Assembly (NCBI GenBank): GCA_026984795.1
Contig: JALSRK010000016.1
Location: forward strand, 1 to 64,000
Length of the DNA stretch: 64,000 nt
Direction of reading: 5' to 3'
Source of the DNA: Solibacteraceae bacterium
Lineage (GTDB): Bacteria; Acidobacteriota; Terriglobia; Bryobacterales; Bryobacteraceae
In this document: piece after piece, positions 48,253 through 56,928 of the stretch
How positions within the stretch are numbered: position 1 is the stretch's first letter
Layout: each line of letters begins with the position of its first letter
Notes under the pieces: generated by a model
Told to the model about the DNA's origin: nothing
Database searches by the model: none
What the model saw: only the letters and a program-made list of their open reading frames with translations
Translations under genes and position numbers: made by a program

Positions 48253-49301
48253 CCCTGAGTCCCCTACTGCGGCTTGGCGTAGCGGCCCTTCTGACCGGCG
48301 CGCTGGTCTGCCCCGGCGCTGGGGCCGTCAAGATCGGCTATTACGGGCCGGTTGATCCCAACCACCCCCTCGGCGGCGCCGTCTGGCAGGGACTGCAACT
48401 GGCCCTGGAAGAAACAAACGCCGGCCCCGGCGAACCGCTCGTGCTGGTCCACTTCTGGGACGAGAACCCGTGGACGGGCGGCGCCGCCGGGGTCGTCCGC
48501 ATGGTTTATCAGCAACGAGTCTCGGCCCTCATCGGATCCATCGACGCCACGGCGACCCACCTGGCGGAACAGGTCGTCGCCAAGGCCCTCGTCCCGCTCG
48601 TCGATCCGGCCAGCACCGATCCCTCCGTCAACGCCGCCTTCGTCCCCTGGATGTTCTCCGTCATGCCCAGTGATCGGGCCCTGATGGGGTTGCTCGCGGC
48701 GGACCTCGGCGCGCGCCCCTTCGTCCTGCTGAGCTCGACGGCCCACGACGCGCGCGTCATGACGGCCGAGTTCCTCAAAACCCTCGGCAAGCGCCACCCG
48801 CAGCGGCACATCGAGTTCCGCCGGGCAGAGCTTCGGATCGCCGAGGAGGCGGCCGCCGTCCGGCCTCGGACTGTCGTCCTGCTCGCCGGACCCTTGGAGA
48901 GTGCGAGGCTGGTGCGCGACCTGCGTACCCTCCTCCCGGGGGTCGAGATCTTCGCTTCCCACTATGCCGGCCGGCGGGTCTTCCTCGAACGCGCTGGAGA
49001 CGCGGCTGAGGCGGTACGATTCCCTTTGCCCGCCCGGCTCAGTCCCGGCTTCGTCCAAAGGTACCGCCGCCGCTACGGTACGGAGCCCGACTACGCCGCC
49101 GGCTACGGCTACGACGCCATGAGACTCCTCATCCGGGCCATCCGTGAGGCCGGACCGCGGCGGGACGCGATCCGGCAAGCTCTCGAGAAACTCTCTCCAT
49201 ATCAGGGCGTGACCGGTGCGATCCGCTGGAACCGGCTCCGCCGCAACGACGCCAGGCCTCTTTCCGCGGTCATCCGCGGCGGCCGCATCCGCGTGGATTA
49301 G
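48249..49301 (+). CDS. Second periplasmic binding protein of the LivJ type
   Basis: A 350-aa exported protein (signal to about residue 26). The fold matches its upstream neighbour: VKIGYYGPVDPNHPLGGAVWQGLQLALEETNAG, VSALIGSIDATATHLAEQV, PLVDPASTDPSVNAAFVPWMF and YAAGYGYDAMRLLIRAI. It lacks the long preamble. Two related binding proteins in tandem suggest a heterodimer or two ligands. PQQ-linked alcohol dehydrogenase loci also pair YVTN propellers with a substrate-binding protein of this class, so a redox-linked role is possible. Overlaps the upstream gene (ATGA) and, by 4 nt, the convergent M61 gene. Confidence 0.8.
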   Translation: MTLSPLLRLGVAALLTGALVCPGAGAVKIGYYGPVDPNHPLGGAVWQGLQLALEETNAGPGEPLVLVHFWDENPWTGGAAGVVRMVYQQRVSALIGSIDATATHLAEQVVAKALVPLVDPASTDPSVNAAFVPWMFSVMPSDRALMGLLAADLGARPFVLLSSTAHDARVMTAEFLKTLGKRHPQRHIEFRRAELRIAEEAAAVRPRTVVLLAGPLESARLVRDLRTLLPGVEIFASHYAGRRVFLERAGDAAEAVRFPLPARLSPGFVQRYRRRYGTEPDYAAGYGYDAMRLLIRAIREAGPRRDAIRQALEKLSPYQGVTGAIRWNRLRRNDARPLSAVIRGGRIRVD

Positions 49302-51181
49302 CGTGGCTCGGCGTGTCTGCTCGAGGTCCCGGCCGCCCGTGACCCCAGCCACTCGCCCCGGAACCGTGTGACCGCTTCCGGGATTTTGCGCCCCGCATCT
49401 TCGAACGGGATGATTTCCAGCCGTGGCGAGGCAGCCAGCCGGACCCGCGCCCTCGCCCGCCGCCCGCGCTGCTCGTAGTCGAGCACGATCACGTCTCCGG
49501 GCCGCTTCTTGGCCAGCATCCGCCGCCATTGTTTCCGGCCGCGGATGCGCTTGCCGTCCATCGACAAGATCTTCGCCCCACGGTCCAGCCCCGCCTCGTA
49601 CAGCGGCGTCCCCTCGAGCGGGGCCACGCTCAATACCACCCCGTCGCGCCGGAACGAGAGCTGCGATGCGCCGAGGAACGCCTGTTCCGGCTCCGCCGGC
49701 CGCAGCAGGAAGCCCGCCGCCGCCAGCAGCCGCCCGTAGTCCGGCAGCTCGCCCCCGTGGATCGACGCCCGGAAGAACTCCCGCGCGAACGCTTCGTCCC
49801 CCGCCACCCGGCCCAGCACGGCCTCCAGATCGGCAAGCGTATAGGGCCTCTCCCTCCGGCCGAATTCCTCCCACATCGCCCGCATGTAGTCGTCGAGCGA
49901 ACGGCCGGGAAAGCGGCTGCGCAGGGTAAGGTCGAGCCCGAGGCCAAGGGCGAATCCGTATGAGTAGTACGAAAGGTGCGTGTTGCGGAAGTTCGTCGGG
50001 TCCTTTGCTACGGCGCCGTCCGTCAACGGCGCCAGCAGACTGGCGAGCACGGGCGGCTCGTGGCGCCGCGCCGGAGAGTTCAGCACCGCGTCCAACGTCC
50101 GGGACAACCGGTCTGCGAACTTCCCTTGATCCAGCATCCCCGCCCGCTGCAGTACCAGCGCCGTGTAATAGCTCGTGAAACCCTCGGCGAACCAGAGCTC
50201 GCCGGACAGGTTGCACCGCTCGAAGTCGAACGGTTCGAGAGACTTCGGCCGGAGACGCTCGACGTTCCAGGCATGGAAGAACTCGTGAGCGATCGTGCCG
50301 ATCAGTTGCTCGCTGTCGGCCAGTTGGCGCGTGCTCGTACAGTAGGTCGAGTTCCGGTGCTCCATGCCGTCGCCCGCGGCCCACGGCAGATAGTCGGCCA
50401 GGAAGGTATAGGTTCCGTAATCGAACCGCGGCAGCTCGCCGAAGATCCCGATCTCCTCACGCACCACCTTCTTCACCATCCGGGCGAAGGCGTCCACGTC
50501 GGCGGCTTCCCCGGTATGATGCACCGCCAGCCGCAGCGTCTGCACCCGGCGGCCGTCGTCCACCTTCCATTCGCGCAAATCGAACCCGCTCAGCTCGACC
50601 GGGCTGTCCATCAAGTAGTCACGATCGCGGGCCTCGAAGGTGAACGCCTCGCCCACAGGGTGCAGTTGGGTCGCCGCCCGCCAGCCGCAGCCTTCCGGGA
50701 TCTCGAAACGAACCCGCACCGGCCGGTCTTCGGTCCCTCTCGCCCACATGTAGGTGGCTGGACCGTTCAGGTGCGCGTGAGTGCCGTCGATCTGGTCGTA
50801 GGTGCCGTCTCCCCGGTCGCCGAAGAGGGTGTAGCGGAGCCGTACCGTTCCGTCGTGCCCCGAAACGTTCCAGCAGTGCGGCTTCGTGCGCTCTACCCGC
50901 AGCTCCCGTCCGGCTCCGTCCCACGCCGCCACGTCGTAGACGTTCTTGGCGAACTCGTGCAGCGCGTAGCGGCCCGGCGAGGTGCGGCTCATGCAGACCT
51001 CCAGGTCCGGCCCTTCTACATCCCGCCACCAGACTTCGATTTGCGCCTCATGGTGCACCCGGTTCGGGAAATGGATCTGGTACTCGACCGGCGGCGCGGC
51101 TATGGCGCCGAACGCCAGGATGGCGCCGGCGCAAACAATGCGGGACGGCACGGAAACACTCTTGGCTGCCAAACAGACCAT
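49298..51181 (-). CDS. M61 family (glycyl aminopeptidase-like) peptidase with PDZ domain
   Basis: A protein of about 627 aa with an N-terminal signal segment (IVCAGAILAFGAIAA), an N-terminal beta domain (about 35-220), a gluzincin catalytic domain with HEFFHAWNVERLRP and the zinc glutamate in ELWFAEGFTSYYTALVLQRAG, and a C-terminal PDZ domain (LGASQLSFRRDGVVLSVAPLEGTPLYEAGLDRG). M61 enzymes cut N-terminal Gly or Ala peptides in the periplasm. The true start is uncertain: ATG at 51181, an ATG at 51229 or a GTG further inside are all possible. Divergent from the RuBisCO-like gene. Confidence 0.85.
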   Translation of the reverse strand: MVCLAAKSVSVPSRIVCAGAILAFGAIAAPPVEYQIHFPNRVHHEAQIEVWWRDVEGPDLEVCMSRTSPGRYALHEFAKNVYDVAAWDGAGRELRVERTKPHCWNVSGHDGTVRLRYTLFGDRGDGTYDQIDGTHAHLNGPATYMWARGTEDRPVRVRFEIPEGCGWRAATQLHPVGEAFTFEARDRDYLMDSPVELSGFDLREWKVDDGRRVQTLRLAVHHTGEAADVDAFARMVKKVVREEIGIFGELPRFDYGTYTFLADYLPWAAGDGMEHRNSTYCTSTRQLADSEQLIGTIAHEFFHAWNVERLRPKSLEPFDFERCNLSGELWFAEGFTSYYTALVLQRAGMLDQGKFADRLSRTLDAVLNSPARRHEPPVLASLLAPLTDGAVAKDPTNFRNTHLSYYSYGFALGLGLDLTLRSRFPGRSLDDYMRAMWEEFGRRERPYTLADLEAVLGRVAGDEAFAREFFRASIHGGELPDYGRLLAAAGFLLRPAEPEQAFLGASQLSFRRDGVVLSVAPLEGTPLYEAGLDRGAKILSMDGKRIRGRKQWRRMLAKKRPGDVIVLDYEQRGRRARARVRLAASPRLEIIPFEDAGRKIPEAVTRFRGEWLGSRAAGTSSRHAEPR

Positions 51182-51289
51182 GATACGGGATGCCGGGCTG
51201 CCGCCGCCCCCGGCCTGGGCTTGGGACATCGAGCCGCCCTGGTTCCGTAAGTGTGGCGGGCAATTTGCTGAATCATTCTCGGCGGGGCG

Positions 51290-51303
51290 TGGTATACTGA
51301 TCA
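51290..51303 (+). promoter_or_regulatory. Candidate GntR operator at the RuBisCO-like gene promoter
   Basis: TGGTATACTGATCA fits TGGT-N6-ATCA. It overlaps a TATACT -10-like element (51293-51298) and ends 8 nt before the ATG at 51312. It matches the apnL operator at 12 of 14 positions. Confidence 0.6.
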
Positions 51304-51311
51304 CTCCACAG

Positions 51312-52589
51312 ATGACTGAGTTCGTCCGCGCCCGCTACCTCATCGAAACGGCTCTGCCTTTGGAAGAGGCCGCCGCCGTAATGGCGGGCGAGCAATCCAC
51401 GGGTACCTTCGTTCGCCTGCCGGGCGAAACCGAGGAACTCGTGCGGGCTCACGCCGCTCGCGTGGAAGAAATCCAAGAACTGGGCGCCGTAGACCAGCCG
51501 AGTCTCCCCGGGGCCATGGCGCCGCCGCCCGGAGGTCCGGGCAATGAGCGCTACCGCCGCGCCGAGGTGGTTCTAGCATGGCCGCTTTCCAATATGGGGG
51601 TTTCGCTTCCCAATCTCCGCTCTACCGTGGCCGGCAACCTCTATGAGCTGCGCCCGTTCTCCGGACTCCGATTGCTCGACATCGAACTGCCGGAGGCCTA
51701 CGCCGATGTCTACCCCGGCCCGCAATTCGGCGTCGAGGGAACGCGCCGGCTCTCCGGCGTCCGCGGGCGGCCTCTGGTCGGCACGATCGTCAAGCCGAGC
51801 GTCGGCCTGTCGCCGGAGGAAACCGCCCGCCTCGTCCGCACGCTGGCCGAGGCCGGCATCGACTTCATCAAGGACGACGAACTGCAGTGCGACGGGCCCC
51901 ACTGTCCCTTCGATGAGCGCGTGGCGGAGGTCATGCGGGTGATCAACGACCACGCCGACCGCACCGGCAAGAAGGTGATGTACGCCTTCAACGTCACCGG
52001 CGAGCTGGACCAGATGCGCCGCCGGCACGACCTGGTGCTCGAACACGGCGGCACCTGCATCATGGTGAGCCTGAACAGCGTCGGGCTGAGCGGCGTGGCC
52101 GATCTGCGCCGCCACAGCCGGCTGCCCATCCACGGTCACCGCAACGGCTGGGGCCTCTATACGCGCGCGCCGCTGCTCGGCATGAGCTTCATCGCCTACC
52201 AGAAGTTCTGGCGCGTCGCCGGCGTCGATCACATCCACGTCAACGGCCTCCGCAACAAGTTCTGGGAGCCCGACGATTCCGTCATCGCCTCGGCCCGCGC
52301 CTGCCTTGCCCCAATGTTCGCCCGGCCCGGCAAGGGCTACGAGGTGATGCCGGTCTTCTCCTCCGGCCAGTGGGCCGGCCAGGCTGCGGACACCTACCGG
52401 GCTTTGGGCTCGACGGACTTGATCTACGCCTGCGGCGGAGGCATCATGGCCCATCCGGGGGGCGTCGCGGCAGGCGTCAAGAGCATTCGCCTGGCCTGGG
52501 AGCTGGCGGTGGCGGGCCGCTCCCTGGAGGAGGGCGCAAGGGAGCACGTGGAACTGCGGCAGGCGCTCGAGAAGTTCGGCAAGCGATGA
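51312..52589 (+). CDS. RuBisCO-like protein, probable 3-oxo-isoapionate-4-phosphate decarboxylase or transcarboxylase/hydrolase
   Basis: A 425-aa form IV RuBisCO homologue. Retained elements: the catalytic lysine in GTIVKPSVGLSPEE, the carbamylation and metal site DFIKDDE, HRNGWG in the position of the His-Arg pair, the phosphate-binding SSGQWAGQ and ACGGGIMAHPGG. The loop-6 region differs from true RuBisCO (GLRNKFWE), so carbon fixation is unlikely. The adjoining DUF1537 kinase and 6-PGDH-like enzyme match the D-apionate pathway, in which RuBisCO-like proteins act on 3-oxo-isoapionate 4-phosphate (OiaX decarboxylase or OiaT transcarboxylase/hydrolase); I cannot separate these two. The open frame extends upstream into M61 territory but the ATG at 51312 gives the family N-terminus. 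Confidence 0.75.
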   Translation: MTEFVRARYLIETALPLEEAAAVMAGEQSTGTFVRLPGETEELVRAHAARVEEIQELGAVDQPSLPGAMAPPPGGPGNERYRRAEVVLAWPLSNMGVSLPNLRSTVAGNLYELRPFSGLRLLDIELPEAYADVYPGPQFGVEGTRRLSGVRGRPLVGTIVKPSVGLSPEETARLVRTLAEAGIDFIKDDELQCDGPHCPFDERVAEVMRVINDHADRTGKKVMYAFNVTGELDQMRRRHDLVLEHGGTCIMVSLNSVGLSGVADLRRHSRLPIHGHRNGWGLYTRAPLLGMSFIAYQKFWRVAGVDHIHVNGLRNKFWEPDDSVIASARACLAPMFARPGKGYEVMPVFSSGQWAGQAADTYRALGSTDLIYACGGGIMAHPGGVAAGVKSIRLAWELAVAGRSLEEGAREHVELRQALEKFGKR

Positions 52590-53935
52590 GCGGACTCTCC
52601 GATTACCAGCGCGTCGTCGCCTACTACGGCGACGACTTCACCGGCTCCACCGACGTGATGGAGGCCCTCACGGTCAACGGCCTGCCGGCGGTTCTCTTCT
52701 TCGAACCACCCAGCGACGACCGCCTCGCCCGCTTCCCCGCCTGCCGGGCCGTCGGCGTCGCCGGGACCAGCCGCAGCCGCAGCCCCGAGTGGATGAAGCA
52801 GCATCTCCGCCCGGTCTTCGAGCGCCTGAAGGAGCTCGGCACGCCGCTCGTCCATTACAAGATCTGCTCCACCTTCGACAGCTCCCCTGAGGTTGGAAAC
52901 ATCGGCTGCGCCATCGAGATCGGCCGCGAGGTCTTCGGGTCCCGCTACGTACCGCTCGTCGTGGGCGCGCCGGTCCTCGGCCGCTACACCGTCTTCGGCA
53001 ACCACTTCGCCGCCGGCGGGGGCGAAGTCTACCGGCTGGACCGGCACCCGACGATGTCCCGGCATCCGGTGACGCCCATGGACGAAGCCGACCTGCGCAC
53101 CCAGTTGAAGCGCCAGGCCGGTTTGAGCGCCGGGCTGATCGACATCCTCGCTCTCCGGGGCGAGCCGGAGCAGCCCGACCGCCGCTTCGACGAGGTCGTG
53201 AGCGCCGGCCCGGACGTGGTCCTCTTCGACGTGCTCGACGACGCCTCGCTCGTGCCCATCGGCCGGCTCCTCTGGGAGCGCCGCGCCGCCTCCGGTCCCT
53301 TCGTCGCCGGCTCCTCGGGGCTCGAGTACGCGGTGGCGGCCTACTGGCGAAGCGTGGGGGAACTGCCCGCCGCCGCGAACCGTTTCGACGCCGGTCCGGT
53401 GGATCGTCTGATCGTCGTTTCGGGTAGTTGCGCGCCGGTGACGGCGCAGCAGATCCGGACGTCGTTCGCCAACGGCTTCGACGGCCTGCGCCTCGACGTC
53501 AGGCCGCTCGCGCGGGGCGACGCCGCCGCCATCGAAGAGGCGGTGGAGGCGGGCCTGCAGCCGCTCGGACGCGGGCGCAGCGTCGTGCTGTACACGGCCC
53601 TCGGCCCCGACGATCCCGCCCTCGTCGAACCCGGCCTGAGGACTCCCGAGTTCAACGCCGCCCTGGGCCGGTCGCTCGGCGCCATTCTGCTCCGGCTGAT
53701 CGAGCGCTCCGGCGTCCGCCGCGTGGCGGTCTGCGGCGGCGACACGTCCGGCCACGCCGGCAATGTTCTGGGCGTCTACGCACTGACGATGGCGGCCCCG
53801 ATGGCGCCGGGCTCCCCGCTGTGCCGCGCCCATTCCGACAACCCCCAGCTCGACCGGCTGGAGGTCGTCTTCAAAGGAGGTCAGAACGGAAATGAACAAC
53901 TCTTCAGTCAGGTCCGCGAAGGGCGCGCTCGTTGA
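52586..53935 (+). CDS. oiaK: DUF1537 (four-carbon acid sugar kinase family), probable 3-oxo-isoapionate kinase
   Basis: A 449-aa kinase with the N-terminal substrate domain (VVAYYGDDFTGSTDVMEAL) and the C-terminal nucleotide domain (VCGGDTSGHAGNVLGVYAL). Family members phosphorylate acid sugars such as threonate, denominate and 3-oxo-isoapionate. The operon partner RuBisCO-like protein, which would use the phosphorylated product, supports the OiaK role. The ATG overlaps the upstream stop (ATGA); the 3' end overlaps the next gene by 44 nt. Confidence 0.8.
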   Translation: MSGLSDYQRVVAYYGDDFTGSTDVMEALTVNGLPAVLFFEPPSDDRLARFPACRAVGVAGTSRSRSPEWMKQHLRPVFERLKELGTPLVHYKICSTFDSSPEVGNIGCAIEIGREVFGSRYVPLVVGAPVLGRYTVFGNHFAAGGGEVYRLDRHPTMSRHPVTPMDEADLRTQLKRQAGLSAGLIDILALRGEPEQPDRRFDEVVSAGPDVVLFDVLDDASLVPIGRLLWERRAASGPFVAGSSGLEYAVAAYWRSVGELPAAANRFDAGPVDRLIVVSGSCAPVTAQQIRTSFANGFDGLRLDVRPLARGDAAAIEEAVEAGLQPLGRGRSVVLYTALGPDDPALVEPGLRTPEFNAALGRSLGAILLRLIERSGVRRVAVCGGDTSGHAGNVLGVYALTMAAPMAPGSPLCRAHSDNPQLDRLEVVFKGGQNGNEQLFSQVREGRAR

Positions 53936-54797
53936 CCGGGAGCGGACCGCCGCCGTCAGGACCGTGGCGCTGTTCGGCGCCGGCGGCAAGATGGGTCTGC
54001 GCCTCACGGCCAACCTGGCCAGGAGCAGCTACGAGGTCCGCCACGTGGAGATCAGCGAGGCCGGCCGGGCGCGGCTCGCCGAACGGGGCGTCACCCCGGT
54101 GGGCGTCGGCGAAGCCCTCGACGGGGCGGACGCCGTCATTCTCGCCGTTCCGGACAACCGCATCGGCCAGGTCCTGGCCGGGATCGAAAAGCAGCTCCGC
54201 CCGGGCACGCTCGTCGTCATGCTCGACGCCGCCGCCCCGTACGCCGGACAGCTCCCGCCGCGGGACGACCTCAGCTATTTCGTCACCCACCCCTGCCATC
54301 CGCCGGTGGTCGGCGACGAGACCGATCCGGAGGCCCAGCGGGACTTCTTCGGCGGCGTCAAGGCCAGGCAGCACATCGTCTGCGCCCTGGTCAGCGGCCC
54401 CGAGGAGGCCTACGCCGCCGGGGAGGCCATCGCCCGCACCATCTTCGCTCCGGTGATGAACGCCCACCGGGTCACCCTTCACCAGATGGCCATTCTCGAG
54501 CCCGCGCTCTCGGAGACCATCGCCGCCACGTGCATGAAGGTGATCGCCGAGGCCACCGACGAAGCCATCCGTCTCGGCGTGCCCCGGGAGGCGGCGCGCG
54601 ACTTCATCCTGGGCCACCTCAAGGTCGAGATCGGTATCGTCTTCGGCCTCTTCGAGGGGGCCAGATTCTCCGACGGGGCCCTCAAGGCGATCGAGAAAGC
54701 CAAAAAGGCCATCTTCCAGCCCGACTGGAAAAAGGTATTCGAGCCGGAGGCCATCCGCCGGAGCGTCGAGGACATCGTCAACCCCGAACCGCACTAG
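53892..54797 (+). CDS. apdH: 6-phosphogluconate-dehydrogenase-like oxidoreductase, probable D-apionate oxidoisomerase
   Basis: A 301-aa protein. A Rossmann NAD(P) domain (VALFGAGGKMGLRLTANLA, AVILAVPDNRI) precedes an all-helical PGDH_C-type domain (HQMAILEPALSETIAATCMKVIAEA). D-apionate oxidoisomerase ApdH, which forms 3-oxo-isoapionate, is of this family as I recall it. The start ATG lies 10 nt after AAAGGAGGT, an ideal Shine-Dalgarno, within the end of oiaK. The first 20 residues are a polar extension. Last gene of the plus-strand operon, converging on the permease gene. Confidence 0.72.
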   Translation: MNNSSVRSAKGALVDRERTAAVRTVALFGAGGKMGLRLTANLARSSYEVRHVEISEAGRARLAERGVTPVGVGEALDGADAVILAVPDNRIGQVLAGIEKQLRPGTLVVMLDAAAPYAGQLPPRDDLSYFVTHPCHPPVVGDETDPEAQRDFFGGVKARQHIVCALVSGPEEAYAAGEAIARTIFAPVMNAHRVTLHQMAILEPALSETIAATCMKVIAEATDEAIRLGVPREAARDFILGHLKVEIGIVFGLFEGARFSDGALKAIEKAKKAIFQPDWKKVFEPEAIRRSVEDIVNPEPH

Positions 54798-54825
54798 GCC
54801 GCCCCGGGGCGCACGCTTCGGGCCG

Positions 54826-55842
54826 TCACCGGCCGCCCGCCGAGATCACCACGATGGCGACGATCAGCAGGGAGATCCCGGCGAGGGAGGCGACGTGCGC
54901 CTTCCGCGGCGCGCCCTTCCACTCCCCACTGAGCGCGCCCAGCGCGTTGGAGGTCATCAACGCCATCGACATGAAAAGAGGCCAGCCGACGATGCCCCCC
55001 AACTCGCCGAGGGTTTCCGCCCCGGCCCCGTAGACGACGAAGCTGCCGAAGCACAGCACCCCCATCAGGCTCGCCCAGAACCAGTGCGAGGGCGCCGGTG
55101 TGTGAAGCCGGTAGAGGCTCCAGGTTCTCTTCTTCGTGAGCAGGTAGACCGGATAGGCCGCGTTCAAAACGAAGCCCGCCGTCAAGCACAGCGGCCACAC
55201 GGCGTTCGACGCCATCTGCGGAGCCGTCCCCATCTCGATCGCCCTCCGCCGCAGCTCCTCGCCGAAGACGAAGCTGAAGTTCAGCATCGGCGAAAGCACC
55301 CCCGCCGCAATGCAGATCAACAGCGCCGTCCAGAACCCCCCTTTGGGGGCCCGCCCGGAGCCGGCCGCATCCTCCCGGCGTTTGGCGGCCAGCGCGCAGA
55401 AGAAGACCCCGGCGATGACGATCAGCGTGCCGGCCATGAGCGTGTACCCCCGCCGGGTAAACAGTTGCTCGGGATGGAGCACGATCATCGGGTAGAACGT
55501 CCCGATCGGCGCCAGCAGCCCCAGGATGATCCCGTAGCCCACGGCCAGTCCCATCCGGTCCACGCCCACCCCGAACAGTACGCTGCCGAGTCCCCAGCCG
55601 AAGCCGAACAGCAGCGCCGAGGCAATCGCCCCCGGCGAGACAGACGAGTAGAGCTGCCACAGATCGGGAATCGTCGCCAGGGCCGCGGCCCACGGAACCA
55701 GAATCAGCCCGGCCGCGGAATAGACCAGCCACGAGTTCTCCCACTCCCACTGGCCCGTCTTCTTGATAGGCGCGACGAAGCTCCCGTTGAGAATGCCCCC
55801 CGCCAGCACGCCGGCCACGCCGGCCGCCACCGCGCTTTCCAT
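54826..55842 (-). CDS. RhaT-like sugar permease (drug/metabolite transporter superfamily)
   Basis: A 338-aa membrane protein with ten hydrophobic segments and the RhaT (L-rhamnose-proton symporter) features GGILNGSFVAPIKKTGQWEWENSWLVYS near the N-terminus and LLFGFGWGLGSVLFGVGVDRMGLAVGYGI. Placed between the two arms of the apiose-type cluster, it is probably the uptake system for apiose, apionate or a related sugar acid. GGAGGGAG lies 7 nt before the ATG; 14 nt separate it from the upstream dehydrogenase gene, so they share a transcript. Confidence 0.75.
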   Translation of the reverse strand: MESAVAAGVAGVLAGGILNGSFVAPIKKTGQWEWENSWLVYSAAGLILVPWAAALATIPDLWQLYSSVSPGAIASALLFGFGWGLGSVLFGVGVDRMGLAVGYGIILGLLAPIGTFYPMIVLHPEQLFTRRGYTLMAGTLIVIAGVFFCALAAKRREDAAGSGRAPKGGFWTALLICIAAGVLSPMLNFSFVFGEELRRRAIEMGTAPQMASNAVWPLCLTAGFVLNAAYPVYLLTKKRTWSLYRLHTPAPSHWFWASLMGVLCFGSFVVYGAGAETLGELGGIVGWPLFMSMALMTSNALGALSGEWKGAPRKAHVASLAGISLLIVAIVVISAGGR

Positions 55843-55856
55843 AGCCGCTCCCTCCT

Positions 55857-56885
55857 CTATACCGCCAGCGCTTGCCCCTGGGCCGCCGACTCGTAACTGC
55901 CGAACACCAGCCGCATCGTCTTCAGGTTGTCCTCACCGGTGGTTTCGGCCTCGCCCTCCCCGCGCAGCGCTTCCAGCAGGTTCCGCTGGCAATCGACGAT
56001 GCTCGAGTGCAGGATGGCGTACTCGGGATCCGCCCACCTGTACGTCGGCGGCGGATAGCGCCGGCTGTGGGTGCCGTCTTCGGTGGTCACCCGGATCCAG
56101 AAGTCCAGCTCCAGCCTCACCGAGCCTTTGTCGGCCTCGATGAAGACCCGGGTCTCGGGGAACTTGTCGTGTTCGAGGTAGTTCTCGGCGTAGGCCATCT
56201 CCACCAGCACCGTCATCGAGTTCTTCATCCCCAGCACGATCGTCGCTACGTCTTCGCCCCGGATGTTGGGGTGCACGCGCTGCGTGCGGCAGTAGACAGT
56301 GTCCGCTTCGCCGAAGAAAAACCGCGCCACGTCGAGCGTGTGGCTGCCCAGATCGGTGATGATGAACTGCTCGAGCTCGGCCAGGAACGGCTGGTTCCGG
56401 AACACCGGAAAGCCGCTGATCATGTCGATCCGCGCCCGGAAGGGCGTGCCGATGACGCCGGAATCCAGCACCCGCTTCAGCTCGCGCATCGGCCGCTGCC
56501 AGCGCCAGTTCTCGTTCACGTAGAACGGCACGGACGCCTTGCGGCAGGCTTCCACCATCCGCTCGGCCTGCTCGAGGGCCGGCGCCATGGGCTTCTGGCA
56601 GACCACCGGGATCCCCCGCTCGGCTGCCATCAACACGAACTTGGGGTGCGTGTCCGGGCTGGTGACGACGTCGAGGAAGTCGATCCGCTCCTTGTCGAGC
56701 AGCTCCTCGGCGTCACTATAGGTTCGGGCGACGCCGAACTTCCCGGCCAGCGCCTCGGCCTTCTCCGGTACGCGGTCGCAGACCGCCACGCACTCGCATC
56801 CCCCCACTTCCAGCCATCCGGCAAGCTGGAAGTGCGACCAGAACCCGGCCCCCAGGACCGCGAATCGCAGCTTGTTCCGTTCCAT
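55857..56885 (-). CDS. apsD: Gfo/Idh/MocA family dehydrogenase, probable D-apiose dehydrogenase
   Basis: A 342-aa enzyme with an N-terminal NAD(P) site (FAVLGAGFWSHFQLAGWLE), the family motif VCQKPMA (usually EKP), and NENWRWQRPMRELKRVL starting the C-terminal domain. D-apiose dehydrogenase (ApsD) is of this family and makes apionolactone. The neighbours (lactonase-like, ApdH-like, OiaK-like, RuBisCO-like) make that the best reading, but Gfo/Idh/MocA enzymes are functionally diverse. The ATG at 56885 has AAAGGAGG 4-5 nt upstream; the open frame upstream overlaps the lactonase gene and is rejected. Confidence 0.68.
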   Translation of the reverse strand: MERNKLRFAVLGAGFWSHFQLAGWLEVGGCECVAVCDRVPEKAEALAGKFGVARTYSDAEELLDKERIDFLDVVTSPDTHPKFVLMAAERGIPVVCQKPMAPALEQAERMVEACRKASVPFYVNENWRWQRPMRELKRVLDSGVIGTPFRARIDMISGFPVFRNQPFLAELEQFIITDLGSHTLDVARFFFGEADTVYCRTQRVHPNIRGEDVATIVLGMKNSMTVLVEMAYAENYLEHDKFPETRVFIEADKGSVRLELDFWIRVTTEDGTHSRRYPPPTYRWADPEYAILHSSIVDCQRNLLEALRGEGEAETTGEDNLKTMRLVFGSYESAAQGQALAV

Positions 56886-56928
56886 CCGCCCTCCTTTCGA
56901 ACCCGCCTCCCCGGGCCGGAGCGCGCCG

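Noticed and set aside
38914-49301. Genomic island integrated at tRNA-Arg
   Set aside because: No integrase and no repeated tRNA 3' end were found downstream, and the tRNA is intact.
51312-52589. A true RuBisCO for carbon fixation
   Set aside because: Loop 6 and several substrate residues differ and no phosphoribulokinase or small subunit is near. The kinase and oxidoisomerase partners point to sugar-acid breakdown.
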